Positions 1-7,196 of a stretch of 64,000 bases of DNA are shown piece after piece. The position numbers and the translations under genes are program-made. Numbering within the stretch: position 1 is the stretch's first letter; every line of letters begins with the position of its first letter. This stretch comes from Lentisphaerota bacterium (lineage in GTDB: Bacteria; Verrucomicrobiota; Lentisphaeria; Victivallales; Victivallaceae), in assembly GCA_015061605.1 (NCBI GenBank), contig SUWH01000002.1, positions 1-64,000 of the forward strand, given 5' to 3'. The notes beneath the pieces were generated by a model. That model ran no database searches, was not told where the DNA came from, and saw only the letters and a list, made by a program, of their open reading frames with translations.

Positions 1-101
1 ATTTTATATAATAGCAAAATCTAAAAACCCCCGGCATTTTCAGGGAGAATTGAGCGTAAAAATTTTTCGACAGAAGTACAACAAATTGGAGGAATTTCAA
101 T

Positions 102-443
102 ATGGCAACCCAAATCCGCCCCAATACGGTAAAATTGATCGCAAAGATACTACATCCACTGGCAGAAAATGGAGTATTGACCATTCCGGAAGAAAGGGAA
201 ATTATCGCCCATTTAACATATCTTGCCCAAAAGGGCGAAGAACTGCCGGTAATTATGCCGAAACTTATCGACCAGAAAGAAGCTGCTGAAATGCTCGGCA
301 TCGGATTTTCCAACTTCAAGAAACTGGAAAAATCCAACGCATTCCCATTCAAACGCCGGATGGTCGGCACTTCTGTCCGATACCGCAACACAGATATAAT
401 AAAATTCATACTCTCTGAAGAGCCCTCTGATAAAAATATATAA
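102..443 (+). CDS. AlpA/excisionase-like helix-turn-helix protein
   Basis: The 113-residue product has a C-terminal winged-helix segment of the MerR/AlpA/DNA-binding type: about residues 60-105 read IDQKEAAEMLGIGFSNFKKL followed by a wing and a VRYRNTDIIKFI strand-helix. Such proteins act as excisionases or as transcriptional regulators of integrated elements. The N-terminal half is helical and not recognised. A strong ribosome binding site (TTGGAGGA) lies 8 bases before the ATG. It is transcribed toward the convergent integrase gene at 532-1827, which fits a role in controlling excision. The exact partner and DNA target are inferred. Confidence 0.7.
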   Translation: MATQIRPNTVKLIAKILHPLAENGVLTIPEEREIIAHLTYLAQKGEELPVIMPKLIDQKEAAEMLGIGFSNFKKLEKSNAFPFKRRMVGTSVRYRNTDIIKFILSEEPSDKNI

Positions 444-531
444 TTTGTCCTATATTATATATACAGAGAAACAGGGCACGGTCAACGGGCACTTTTCAAA
501 AAAGTTACGATTTTTCTTAAAAATGGAGCTT

Positions 532-1827
532 TTATGCCGTTTTCAGGATATTTTCCAACGTTTGACGGATTTCTGAATCCGGCAGAGTGGCAAGGTATTT
601 CAGAGCCTCCCGGATTCTCTCACTGGCAGAGATGACCATATTGCCGCAAACAGCTTCAATTGCCCTCAACTGGGCTTCTTCGCCGATATGGGTATAGTAT
701 TTGTCGGCGATTTCTGAATCTGTACCAAGAATGGAGAGCAATACCGCTTTAGGCACTCCCGCTTCGGCACAATGACTGGCAAAGGTATGCCGCAGAGAGT
801 GAAAACCATATTGAGTAACCCGCCGTTTGCGTCCGGGAACCGGCAGAGATGGTTCAACGCCGATCCACCGGATAACCCGCAGTACATCCAGATTAACCAG
901 ATTGTTGCCGATATTTTTACCGTCAGCGTCAAGCCGATTGTAACGCTCAGCAGTTTTGGGGCAGACATAATTATCACACCGCCACGCTTTGGCGAGCTGA
1001 AGCACTTCGAAAAGCTCATCGGCGATGGGGATAGTTACCTCTTTGCCGGTTTTGAACTGCTTGACCCAAATCCGCCGCCGTTCCATATCGACACTGTGCC
1101 ATTGCAACAATACACAATCTTTCAACCGTTGTCCGGTATACATTCCCAGATAATAGACCACCCGGATTTCCGGCTTATTGATCACCTGATGTATATCATC
1201 TGCCAAAACTTCCCGCAACTGCTGTTCCTGTTCACGGCTAAATGCCAGACGACGGACACCGATATCCTGCTCTTCACGTTCACGGCGAAAGAGAATTGTC
1301 CGGAAAGGGTTTTCATCATCCCGGAAGTCGGACAAGGTGGAAAAGATTTTGCGGAGACGTTTGATTTTCCGGTTATGGGTGGAAACCGCAATATCGGTTT
1401 TGCGGAGATGTTTGGCAAAGTTTTCCGTGTCCTGAAAAGTAATATTGCGAACCGGCACAGCAGGATTATTGAGAAAATGGATAAACTCCAACAGTGAAGT
1501 CTTATATTGCAGCTGCTCATGGATTGTTGCCGGATTGGCTCTGTCCGGGTGCATGGAGTAATAATCCCAGACACCGCTTAAGGGCAAATCCCGTTTGGCG
1601 GTGGCAAAACCTTTGGCTTGCTGAACGTGGGCGGCTACAACTTCAGCGGAAGTAGCCTTGATGATCGGGATGAATTCTTCCGCCTTGCGTAATGCTTCAG
1701 CACGATTGGCGGTTTGCAGACTGACGGTTTTGCGGTGTCCGTCAACTTGATAACGGTAAAAATATATTTTGCCCGGACCTTTAGGGAAAATCGATCCGAT
1801 ATTCAAACGAATAGTTTTGCTTGCCAT
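532..1827 (-). CDS. Tyrosine recombinase / phage-type integrase
   Basis: The 431-residue protein has an N-terminal SAM-like core-binding region (about 75-190) and a C-terminal catalytic domain. Visible catalytic residues are Arg234 (GQRLKDC), Lys260 (FKTGKE), His343 and Arg346 (HSLRH) and Tyr378 (KYYTH). The second His/Trp position, normally LGH, reads LGT (Thr369), an uncommon substitution. I chose the ATG at 1827 because AAGGTG precedes it with good spacing; an upstream in-frame ATG at 1860 has no ribosome binding site. The gene sits beside tRNA-Arg with its start toward the tRNA, so the tRNA 3' end is the likely attachment site. Confidence 0.88.
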   Translation of the reverse strand: MASKTIRLNIGSIFPKGPGKIYFYRYQVDGHRKTVSLQTANRAEALRKAEEFIPIIKATSAEVVAAHVQQAKGFATAKRDLPLSGVWDYYSMHPDRANPATIHEQLQYKTSLLEFIHFLNNPAVPVRNITFQDTENFAKHLRKTDIAVSTHNRKIKRLRKIFSTLSDFRDDENPFRTILFRREREEQDIGVRRLAFSREQEQQLREVLADDIHQVINKPEIRVVYYLGMYTGQRLKDCVLLQWHSVDMERRRIWVKQFKTGKEVTIPIADELFEVLQLAKAWRCDNYVCPKTAERYNRLDADGKNIGNNLVNLDVLRVIRWIGVEPSLPVPGRKRRVTQYGFHSLRHTFASHCAEAGVPKAVLLSILGTDSEIADKYYTHIGEEAQLRAIEAVCGNMVISASERIREALKYLATLPDSEIRQTLENILKTA

Positions 1828-2049
1828 AGATAACACCTTGGTTGATTGTTTCCATGACATAAAATAAATTGAAAACGTTTCCGGTAAATATATTCAGGTA
1901 TCTTCCGTAGCCAAAGAGAGCTGTCAAGGTATATTGAAGATATTTCAAATGGTACTCGGTGGTACTTCGAGGTTATCAGACGCCATTTCAGACACCAACT
2001 CCAAGAATAGGCTGCCCCCCCTTTTCTCCCCGAAAAAAGGCATAAGAAA

Positions 2050-2079
2050 ACCCTCTTGAGATTGCTCTCAAGAGGGCTA
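2050..2079 (-). terminator. Rho-independent terminator of tRNA-Arg
   Basis: On the minus strand a 10-bp stem (CCCTCTTGAG / CTCAAGAGGG) with a short loop is followed by TTTTCTT. It starts a few bases after the CCA of tRNA-Arg and separates it from the integrase gene. Confidence 0.8.
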
Positions 2080-2084
2080 ATATT

Positions 2085-2161
2085 TGGTACACCCAAAGGG
2101 ATTTGAACCCCTAACCTTCTGGTCCGTAGCCAGACGCTCTATCCAATTGAGCTATGGGTGC
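2085..2161 (-). tRNA. tRNA-Arg (ACG)
   Basis: The minus strand folds into a complete 77-nt cloverleaf. The acceptor stem is GCACCCA/TGGGTGT (closing G-U), the anticodon loop CTACGGA gives ACG, the T-loop contains GGTTCAAATCC, the discriminator base is A and CCA is encoded. ACG decodes CGN arginine codons after A34 deamination. It is the apparent attachment target of the neighbouring integrase. Confidence 0.95.
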
Positions 2162-2181
2162 ATCTGTTTCCTGCAACTTCT

Positions 2182-2211
2182 ATAATATATCACAGATGCC
2201 GCATTTGTCAA
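2182..2211 (-). promoter_or_regulatory. Promoter of tRNA-Arg
   Basis: The minus strand shows TTGACA (2206-2211), a 16-bp gap and TATATT followed by ATA, about 25 bp upstream of the tRNA 5' end. Confidence 0.75.
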
Positions 2212-2238
2212 GCGGCAATCTGAAAAATATCACAAAAA

Positions 2239-2637
2239 TTATCGCTTACTGAACTGGAACCGGCGACGGGCACCCGGCTGACCGGATTTCTTACGTTCTT
2301 TGACGCGCGCATCGCGGGTAACCATACCGGCAGCTTTCAACGCCGGACGGAGGGTTTCATCGTAAGCCATCAGGGCACGGGCGATACCGTGACGGAGAGC
2401 ACCGGCCTGACCGGCGACACCGCCGCCATCCAGATTGGCATAGATGTCAAATTTACCGACGGTGTCAGAAGCGGCGAAAACCTGATTGACATAACCGCAG
2501 AGGGCATCACCGGTGAAATATTCAGCCATCGGCTTGCCGTTGACCACAACATTTCCGGCACCGGGAATCAAACGGACGCGGGCGACAGCGCATTTACGGC
2601 GACCGGTAGCCAACACAAAATCATTTTTCTTAGCCAT
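2239..2637 (-). CDS. rpsI: 30S ribosomal protein S9
   Basis: The 132-residue protein is full length for S9: an N-terminal TGRRKCAVARVRL segment, a central GGGVAGQAGALRHGIARAL loop region and the invariant basic tail ending in SKR, which reaches the P-site tRNA in the ribosome. The start ATG follows GGAG and lies 3 bp after the rplM stop codon, so the two genes form the standard L13-S9 operon. Confidence 0.97.
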   Translation of the reverse strand: MAKKNDFVLATGRRKCAVARVRLIPGAGNVVVNGKPMAEYFTGDALCGYVNQVFAASDTVGKFDIYANLDGGGVAGQAGALRHGIARALMAYDETLRPALKAAGMVTRDARVKERKKSGQPGARRRFQFSKR

Positions 2638-2640
2638 AGC

Positions 2641-3075
2641 TTACTTCTCCAAATTGACTTTGACCGGCTGCTGCGCAGTGTGCGGATGTTCGGCACCGGC
2701 ATAGACTTTGAGTTTAGCGAACTGGGCGCGGCCGAGGCGACCGTGCGGCATCATACCCCAGACGGCATCTTTAATAAGACGTTCCGGATGGGCAGCGCGG
2801 ACTTCAGCGGCGGTGTAGGTTTTGAGACCGCTGCTGTAACCGGTGTAATCGGAATAGATCTTGCGTTCTTCCTTGTGACCGGTGAAAACAGCCTTTTCAG
2901 CGTTGATCACGATAACGAAAGCACCGGTATCGATGTGCGGAGTATAGGTCGGTTTGTCTTTGCCGCGCAGAGCGTTGGCGATGCGGACAGCGAGACGGCC
3001 GACCGGCATTTCGGAGGCGTCGAACAGCAGATATTCACGCTTGATCTCGCCGACTTTTGCCAGATAAGTTTTCAT
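2641..3075 (-). CDS. rplM: 50S ribosomal protein L13
   Basis: The 144-residue product matches L13 over its length, with an N-terminal MKTYLAKVGEIKREYLLFDA start and the conserved segment GMMPHGRLGRAQFAKLKVYA near residues 108-127. L13 is an early-assembling protein of the large subunit. It is the first gene of the rplM-rpsI operon, driven by the strong promoter at 3266-3294. The ATG follows GGAAAAAG. Confidence 0.97.
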   Translation of the reverse strand: MKTYLAKVGEIKREYLLFDASEMPVGRLAVRIANALRGKDKPTYTPHIDTGAFVIVINAEKAVFTGHKEERKIYSDYTGYSSGLKTYTAAEVRAAHPERLIKDAVWGMMPHGRLGRAQFAKLKVYAGAEHPHTAQQPVKVNLEK

Positions 3076-3265
3076 TTTTCTTTTTCCAATTGAATAAATG
3101 TTACTTTCAATTCCAAACTTCCCGCTTCATCCGAGCTCCTACTTCGCACCGGAACCGGACTCCTGCGGACTGTACTTTTATCTATCCGGAAGGTTCATTT
3201 GCATCCGGCGCGATGATCGGGGGCGCACAAACACAAACAAGCCTCTTTCAAAATGAAAGTTATAT

Positions 3266-3294
3266 AATATATCACAACCTTTTACAAATGTCAA
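3266..3294 (-). promoter_or_regulatory. Promoter of rplM-rpsI
   Basis: TTGACA (3289-3294), 17-bp spacer and TATATT followed by AT on the minus strand: a near-ideal vegetative promoter. The remaining 180-bp leader up to the rplM start holds no gene I can identify. Confidence 0.8.
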
Positions 3295-3325
3295 ATCATG
3301 TTTTGCAGATTTTCCAAAAAACGGC

Positions 3326-3353
3326 TTGTTTTTATCTAAATCAATGATATATT
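3326..3353 (+). promoter_or_regulatory. Promoter of the MORN-repeat gene
   Basis: TTGTTT, 16-bp spacer, TATATT about 50 bp before the start codon at 3407. The -35 element is weak but the -10 matches the pattern seen throughout the window. Confidence 0.55.
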
Positions 3354-3406
3354 ATTTACCAAATTGACAGTAAAAGTGCGTCTTTCATAAAACGAAAAGG
3401 TTGTTT

Positions 3407-5218
3407 ATGCGATTGAATAAGAGTGTTTTAACTTGTCTGCTTTCACTTTTTATGCTATGCCTGCTTATTGGTATTCCGACGGCGTCCGCGAACAACTGCT
3501 CCCCCAAAAAACGAACGGCAAAAGTCCAAACAAAAACTCTGCCGCCATTTGGCAAATCTCCGCGATCGACTGTCGTCAGAACGCGTAACAGTAAATGCAT
3601 TGCCGAAATACATTACGACAAATCCGGCAAAGTGATAAAATTCAATCTGCTGCCAGCCGTCCCAGGCGAGAAAGTTCCGAACGGTCCTTACACAGAGTAC
3701 CATGCGGGCAGCAGAGTAAAGCGGGCAACCTACAATTATAAAAACGGAAAACTCAATGGCGTTTACCGGGAATTTGACCGTTACGGGCGCCAGATATTGG
3801 GAGTACCGGTCCGCAATGACAGACCTGACGGCAACGCCTGGTTCCTTGAAGACGGTGAGCGGGCATTGAAGGGTTTCCGTGGCGGTAAGATGAATAAAAT
3901 GACCCGGGAAAAGATGTCAAAAATCATCGTAGAAAAACTCTTTGAAGCAAACGAACTGCGTTTCATCTACATCAAGCCTGTAAAATCCAGAAAAGGCATC
4001 TTGACAGGTGATCAAACCGAATATTATCCGGGAAATCGGCGTATTCGGTCCAACTACTCTTTTAAAAACGGCAAGCTCAACGGAGTATACCGGGAATATG
4101 ACCGGAACGGGCAGCAAATCATGGAAATTCCGCTCAAAGACAACCGGGTTAGTGGAGACGGTTGGATATTGAAAAACCGGAAACGCACTTTGAAAAGTTT
4201 CAGCAATGGTAAAATCGGTAAAAGAATAATCCCGACTTTCAAAGAACATCTCACGCCGGAACAAGTCGATCAGAAAATCGCCACTTTCCGCAGCCGCATT
4301 GCCGATGCACCGGAAGAACTGATCCCCGGAATATACAAGCCTCAATATTTAGAAGCTTTTGACAACCTGGTAAAAACCCGAATCGGCCGTTATGTCTTCG
4401 AAAAAGCACACCCGGATATTTCATTTGCGGCAAAAGAACTGAAATGTATGGCAGGCGTGTTTTCAAGCGGAAACAAACGGATAACGTTGGAGGTCGACAA
4501 TTTCATCTATGCCAGCGGCGACATTGAAGGAACCCTGATTCATGAAGCTGCACATTCAGTCATTGACGTAAACAGAGTATTTCACAAACCGGACAAATCT
4601 GTTAAAGAAAAACTCATGAGCTCTTCGCTCAATGAATTGCATTCAACGCTGATGCAGGAAATCGCGTACAACCAGAAATCACTGTTACAGAAAAAAAGGA
4701 ATCGAAGATTTTTCGGTGAATTGTATAATGCCAAGGTCAAAATGGGAGCAGATGAAAAAAGTGCAGAACGCTTTGCCCGGACAAAATACGTGGAAGCAGT
4801 ATGGCGCAATAACACCGGAACCATACGGGTGGGAAACAAAGATATTCAAATAATCATCAGAGATCTTTCACGCTGGGGGTATGAAGAGGGGATGCTTTCC
4901 AGTAAAAAACGTTCAATGCAGGATGTCGGGATCGACGAATGCATCAAGAAATTCATTCATGCTACCGATATTGACACACCGGTCTCTTTTTTCAGGGAGC
5001 CTCCATTTGAGATACCGGATCCCCAAACCATCATCTGGAAACGTAACGGTTTTAAACACGAAGGGAATTATTCAATGCCTTCCTCCGGCTCTGTTATGAC
5101 TAAAAAATACTCGCTGGCAGGACTTTACACATTGTCGTTTAAAGGAATAAAAAAAGCGGAATTGACGCCAATCGTTCCTATACCGAATTTTATGAAGGAA
5201 CACAAAAGAAATGGTTGA
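3407..5218 (+). CDS. Secreted MORN-repeat protein with HEAAH metalloprotease-like domain (N-terminal part of a frameshifted gene)
   Basis: The ATG at 3407 lies 6 bases after AAAAGG and begins a clear signal peptide (hydrophobic stretch about residues 7-24, ending in ASA). Residues 50-280 hold MORN/YwqK-like repeats such as NGKLNGVYREFDRYGRQ. A different domain follows with a zincin motif HEAAH at residues 379-383 and downstream glutamates (NELHSTLMQE) that could give the third zinc ligand. From about residue 583, at a run of seven A (5149-5155), the reading frame leaves MORN-like sequence and soon stops, while the MORN repeats continue in the -1 frame. The intact product would be about 889 residues. 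Protease activity is inferred; no partner gene is apparent. Confidence 0.7.
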   Translation: MRLNKSVLTCLLSLFMLCLLIGIPTASANNCSPKKRTAKVQTKTLPPFGKSPRSTVVRTRNSKCIAEIHYDKSGKVIKFNLLPAVPGEKVPNGPYTEYHAGSRVKRATYNYKNGKLNGVYREFDRYGRQILGVPVRNDRPDGNAWFLEDGERALKGFRGGKMNKMTREKMSKIIVEKLFEANELRFIYIKPVKSRKGILTGDQTEYYPGNRRIRSNYSFKNGKLNGVYREYDRNGQQIMEIPLKDNRVSGDGWILKNRKRTLKSFSNGKIGKRIIPTFKEHLTPEQVDQKIATFRSRIADAPEELIPGIYKPQYLEAFDNLVKTRIGRYVFEKAHPDISFAAKELKCMAGVFSSGNKRITLEVDNFIYASGDIEGTLIHEAAHSVIDVNRVFHKPDKSVKEKLMSSSLNELHSTLMQEIAYNQKSLLQKKRNRRFFGELYNAKVKMGADEKSAERFARTKYVEAVWRNNTGTIRVGNKDIQIIIRDLSRWGYEEGMLSSKKRSMQDVGIDECIKKFIHATDIDTPVSFFREPPFEIPDPQTIIWKRNGFKHEGNYSMPSSGSVMTKKYSLAGLYTLSFKGIKKAELTPIVPIPNFMKEHKRNG

Positions 5219-6075
5219 CCTACACCTGTAAAGACGGTAGTGTCAACGGAATCGTCCGGGAATACGCTCCTGACGGGCAACAGATTATGGAAATAACGGT
5301 AAAAAACGGTCATCCGAAATATCATACAACATGCTGGTTTTTAGAAAATGGGAAACGTGTCACAAAAGTGGTAGGTTCTGGTGCAGAGCTGTTTGATCTT
5401 TCGCCGCGCTCGACTGTTGTTGAGACACGCTACCGTAAATGTATTTCCAAAAAACACTATAACAGTTCCGGTAAAGTGATAGATTTTGAATTGGTACCGA
5501 TCCATACAGACGGAGATATTCCTGATGGTAAGTATGTCGAATACTTTGAGGGCAGCAAGCAAAAGCGGGCAAGCTACTGTTTTCGTAAGGGCAAACTCAA
5601 CGGTCACTATTATGAATACGACGATAGAGGCCGCGATGTTTTGTTGGCTGGGGTAAAAAACGGAGTTTTGAATGGACTTGCCTCGTTCTATGAATATGGC
5701 AAATTGGCATATAAATATTTCCGCAACAACAAAATGTATGATGTCGCCCTGACATCAATGTCCAAAGCCGTTGTACATAAAGTCTATGATAGAAAAAAGT
5801 TAATATATTTTTTGGTAAGCCCAAAAGGATTCCGAGATATCCCGGATATGGATGTTTCTGATCATCCAGTTTCCGGAGATCAGAAGATATTGGCAAAATA
5901 CTCTTTAAAAAATCGCAAGGTCAACGGGATTTACCGAGAATTCGACAAAAACGGACAGCAGATCATGGAAATACCTATAGTTAATAACCGTGCCTCCGGT
6001 TCCGGATGGTATATCGATGACCGTAACATCCGCCTCGAAGCCACCTTTAAAAAAGGCGCTATCATCGAACTGTAA
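5215..6075 (+). CDS. C-terminal MORN-repeat part of the same gene, in the -1 frame
   Basis: This frame is open from 5143 to 6075. Its residues before 5215 (YTEFYEGTQKKWLTYTC) match the MORN units YTEYHAG and YVEYFEG seen elsewhere in the gene, so it continues 3407-5218 and is not an independent gene. The only start near its beginning is a TTG at 5215 without a suitable ribosome binding site. Residues from 5401 on repeat the first MORN block (SPRSTVV near nt 3558 reappears at 5401), so about 670 bp is duplicated around the HEAAH domain. It is either reached by -1 frameshifting at A-AAA-AAA (5149-5155) or marks a broken gene. Confidence 0.6.
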   Translation: MTYTCKDGSVNGIVREYAPDGQQIMEITVKNGHPKYHTTCWFLENGKRVTKVVGSGAELFDLSPRSTVVETRYRKCISKKHYNSSGKVIDFELVPIHTDGDIPDGKYVEYFEGSKQKRASYCFRKGKLNGHYYEYDDRGRDVLLAGVKNGVLNGLASFYEYGKLAYKYFRNNKMYDVALTSMSKAVVHKVYDRKKLIYFLVSPKGFRDIPDMDVSDHPVSGDQKILAKYSLKNRKVNGIYREFDKNGQQIMEIPIVNNRASGSGWYIDDRNIRLEATFKKGAIIEL

Positions 6076-6213
6076 AATTTTTACACTCCGGACGGGCAAA
6101 TCACATTTGCCAAAGTCAGGAGTTGCTTTTTGCGGGGATTGCGTAACGATTCTTGGCGGCAAACGTGCCGCTGCGAGGTGTCGCGCACTCCCGATGGTCG
6201 TGCTTAATCGGAT

Positions 6214-6429
6214 TTGGTACAAATCGGGATTCGACAAGGAGGGCGCAAACCCGACGAAGAATTCAGCAAAGTTGCGGACAGCACCGGGTTGAAGCCGGGA
6301 AAGCTGGCGGAGCTGTTGGGGAAGACTCCCCAGACACTCCGGCTGTACCGTAGCGGGGCGCGGAATGTTCCGCTGCTGGTGGCGGAAAAGGTCAAACAAC
6401 TTGACCGGGCGATAAACGGCGGGGAGTAA
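6214..6429 (+). CDS. Possible small helix-turn-helix protein or gene remnant
   Basis: An open frame encodes about 71 residues. The C-terminal 45 look like an XRE-type helix-turn-helix (GLKPGKLAELLGKTPQTLRL, then a helix ending VKQLDRAI). The only start is TTG at 6214 with no convincing ribosome binding site; a strong AAGGAGGG (6237) lies inside the frame without a start codon after it. It could be the 3' remnant of a longer regulator. It sits just before the repeat cluster next to tRNA-Cys. Confidence 0.35.
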   Translation: MVQIGIRQGGRKPDEEFSKVADSTGLKPGKLAELLGKTPQTLRLYRSGARNVPLLVAEKVKQLDRAINGGE

Positions 6430-6456
6430 AATTCCCTGCTTTTTTATGCCCGCATC

Positions 6457-6704
6457 ACGCCTGTCCGGCAATCTTGCCGGACGACAGGCGCAATGCCATG
6501 AATTCAAGGTGCGATATCGCACAGCCGGGCGTGTTTTGCAAGCGAGAAGCGAGGGGATCCGTCTTCGGCTAAAGCTCCGCCGTGACAAGGCGTACTGATG
6601 TGCTCGACCCGAGCGTCGAGTGCTGCAAGGCGCGCTCCGGCACAACAAGATCGCACCGCATTTTGGAAAAAGGCATAAAAAATGGAGGCGTGAATCGGAA
6701 TCGA
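6457..6704. repeat. Intergenic repeat copy A, ending in a tRNA-Cys 3' fragment
   Basis: This copy matches 6827-7041 at most positions, apart from a replaced internal block of about 45 bases. It begins with a long imperfect hairpin (GCCTGTCCGGCAA with its complement) and ends with 22 bases (6683-6704) identical to the 3' end of tRNA-Cys including the CCA complement. Confidence 0.85.
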
Positions 6705-6826
6705 CCAGCCGGACCCTGTCCGGCGCAGAGCCTGACCGTCACGGTCAGGCAACCGTTCATTAGTGAGAATTACGATTGGCGCAGCCAATCAGCGAAGCAT
6801 CGATACAAAAAAACAAATACATCCTT
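6702..6826. repeat. Hairpin cluster between the two repeat copies
   Basis: The spacer holds at least two clean inverted repeats: GCCGGAC/GTCCGGC (6708-6724) and GCCTGACCGT-C-ACGGTCAGGC (6730-6750). No coding potential is convincing here. Confidence 0.6.
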
Positions 6827-7041
6827 ACGCCTGTCCGGCAAATTGCCGGACGACAGGCGCAATGCCAGCAGCTCAAGGTGCGATATCGCACAGCCGGGCG
6901 TGTTTTGCAAGCGAGAAGCGAGGGGAGTGTACTGTGGTACTCGACCCGAGCGTCGAGTGCTGCAAGGCGCGCTCCGGCACAGCAAGATCGCACCGCATTT
7001 TGGAAAAAGGCACAAAAAATGGAGGCGTGAATCGGAATCGA
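6827..7041. repeat. Intergenic repeat copy B, overlapping the 3' end of tRNA-Cys
   Basis: This is the second copy of the 6457-6704 repeat. It starts with the same GCCTGTCCGGCAA hairpin and runs into the real tRNA-Cys 3' end at 7020-7041. Confidence 0.85.
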
Positions 7042-7093
7042 ACCGATCTAAGCGATTTTGCAGACCGCTGCCTAACCTCTTGGCTATCACGCC
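7020..7093 (-). tRNA. tRNA-Cys (GCA)
   Basis: A 74-nt cloverleaf on the minus strand: acceptor GGCGTGA/TCACGCC, anticodon loop CTGCAAA giving GCA, T-loop GGTTCGATTCC, discriminator U73 (the cysteine identity base) and encoded CCA. Confidence 0.95.
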
Positions 7094-7108
7094 TCGTGAC
7101 AGTTACAT

Positions 7109-7137
7109 AATGTAATGCTATTACCCGGATTTGTCAA
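7109..7137 (-). promoter_or_regulatory. Promoter of tRNA-Cys
   Basis: TTGACA (7132-7137), 17-bp spacer and TACATT on the minus strand, 16 bp upstream of the tRNA. Confidence 0.7.
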
Positions 7138-7196
7138 GTAGTATTTGAAAAAAAATGCAAAATAGTTTACAGAAACCTTATAAAAACAGTTGACGG

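Larger units (their letters stand above)
1..2085. mobile_element. End of an integrated element inserted at the 3' end of tRNA-Arg
   Basis: A tyrosine recombinase gene lies immediately beyond the 3' end of tRNA-Arg, and an AlpA/excisionase-like DNA-binding gene follows. This arrangement is the usual one for integrative elements that use a tRNA 3' end as attachment site. The tRNA remains intact, including its CCA. The element would extend left past the window start, so its cargo and far attachment site cannot be seen. The exact boundary at the tRNA end is inferred. Confidence 0.6.

Noticed and set aside
6098-6114. Possible terminator GGCAAAT/ATTTGCC after the MORN gene
   Set aside because: A 7-bp stem is present but no T-tract follows.
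5990-6292. Open frame of 100 codons after the MORN gene
   Set aside because: Mostly overlaps the MORN reading frame and shows no domain.
6457-7041. Possible CRISPR array
   Set aside because: There are only two long, diverged repeat copies with unequal spacing and no cas genes.
6582-7115. Open frames through the repeat cluster beside tRNA-Cys
   Set aside because: They run through both repeat copies and the tRNA gene, and similar frames appear on several strands; this is GC-rich repeat sequence rather than genes.
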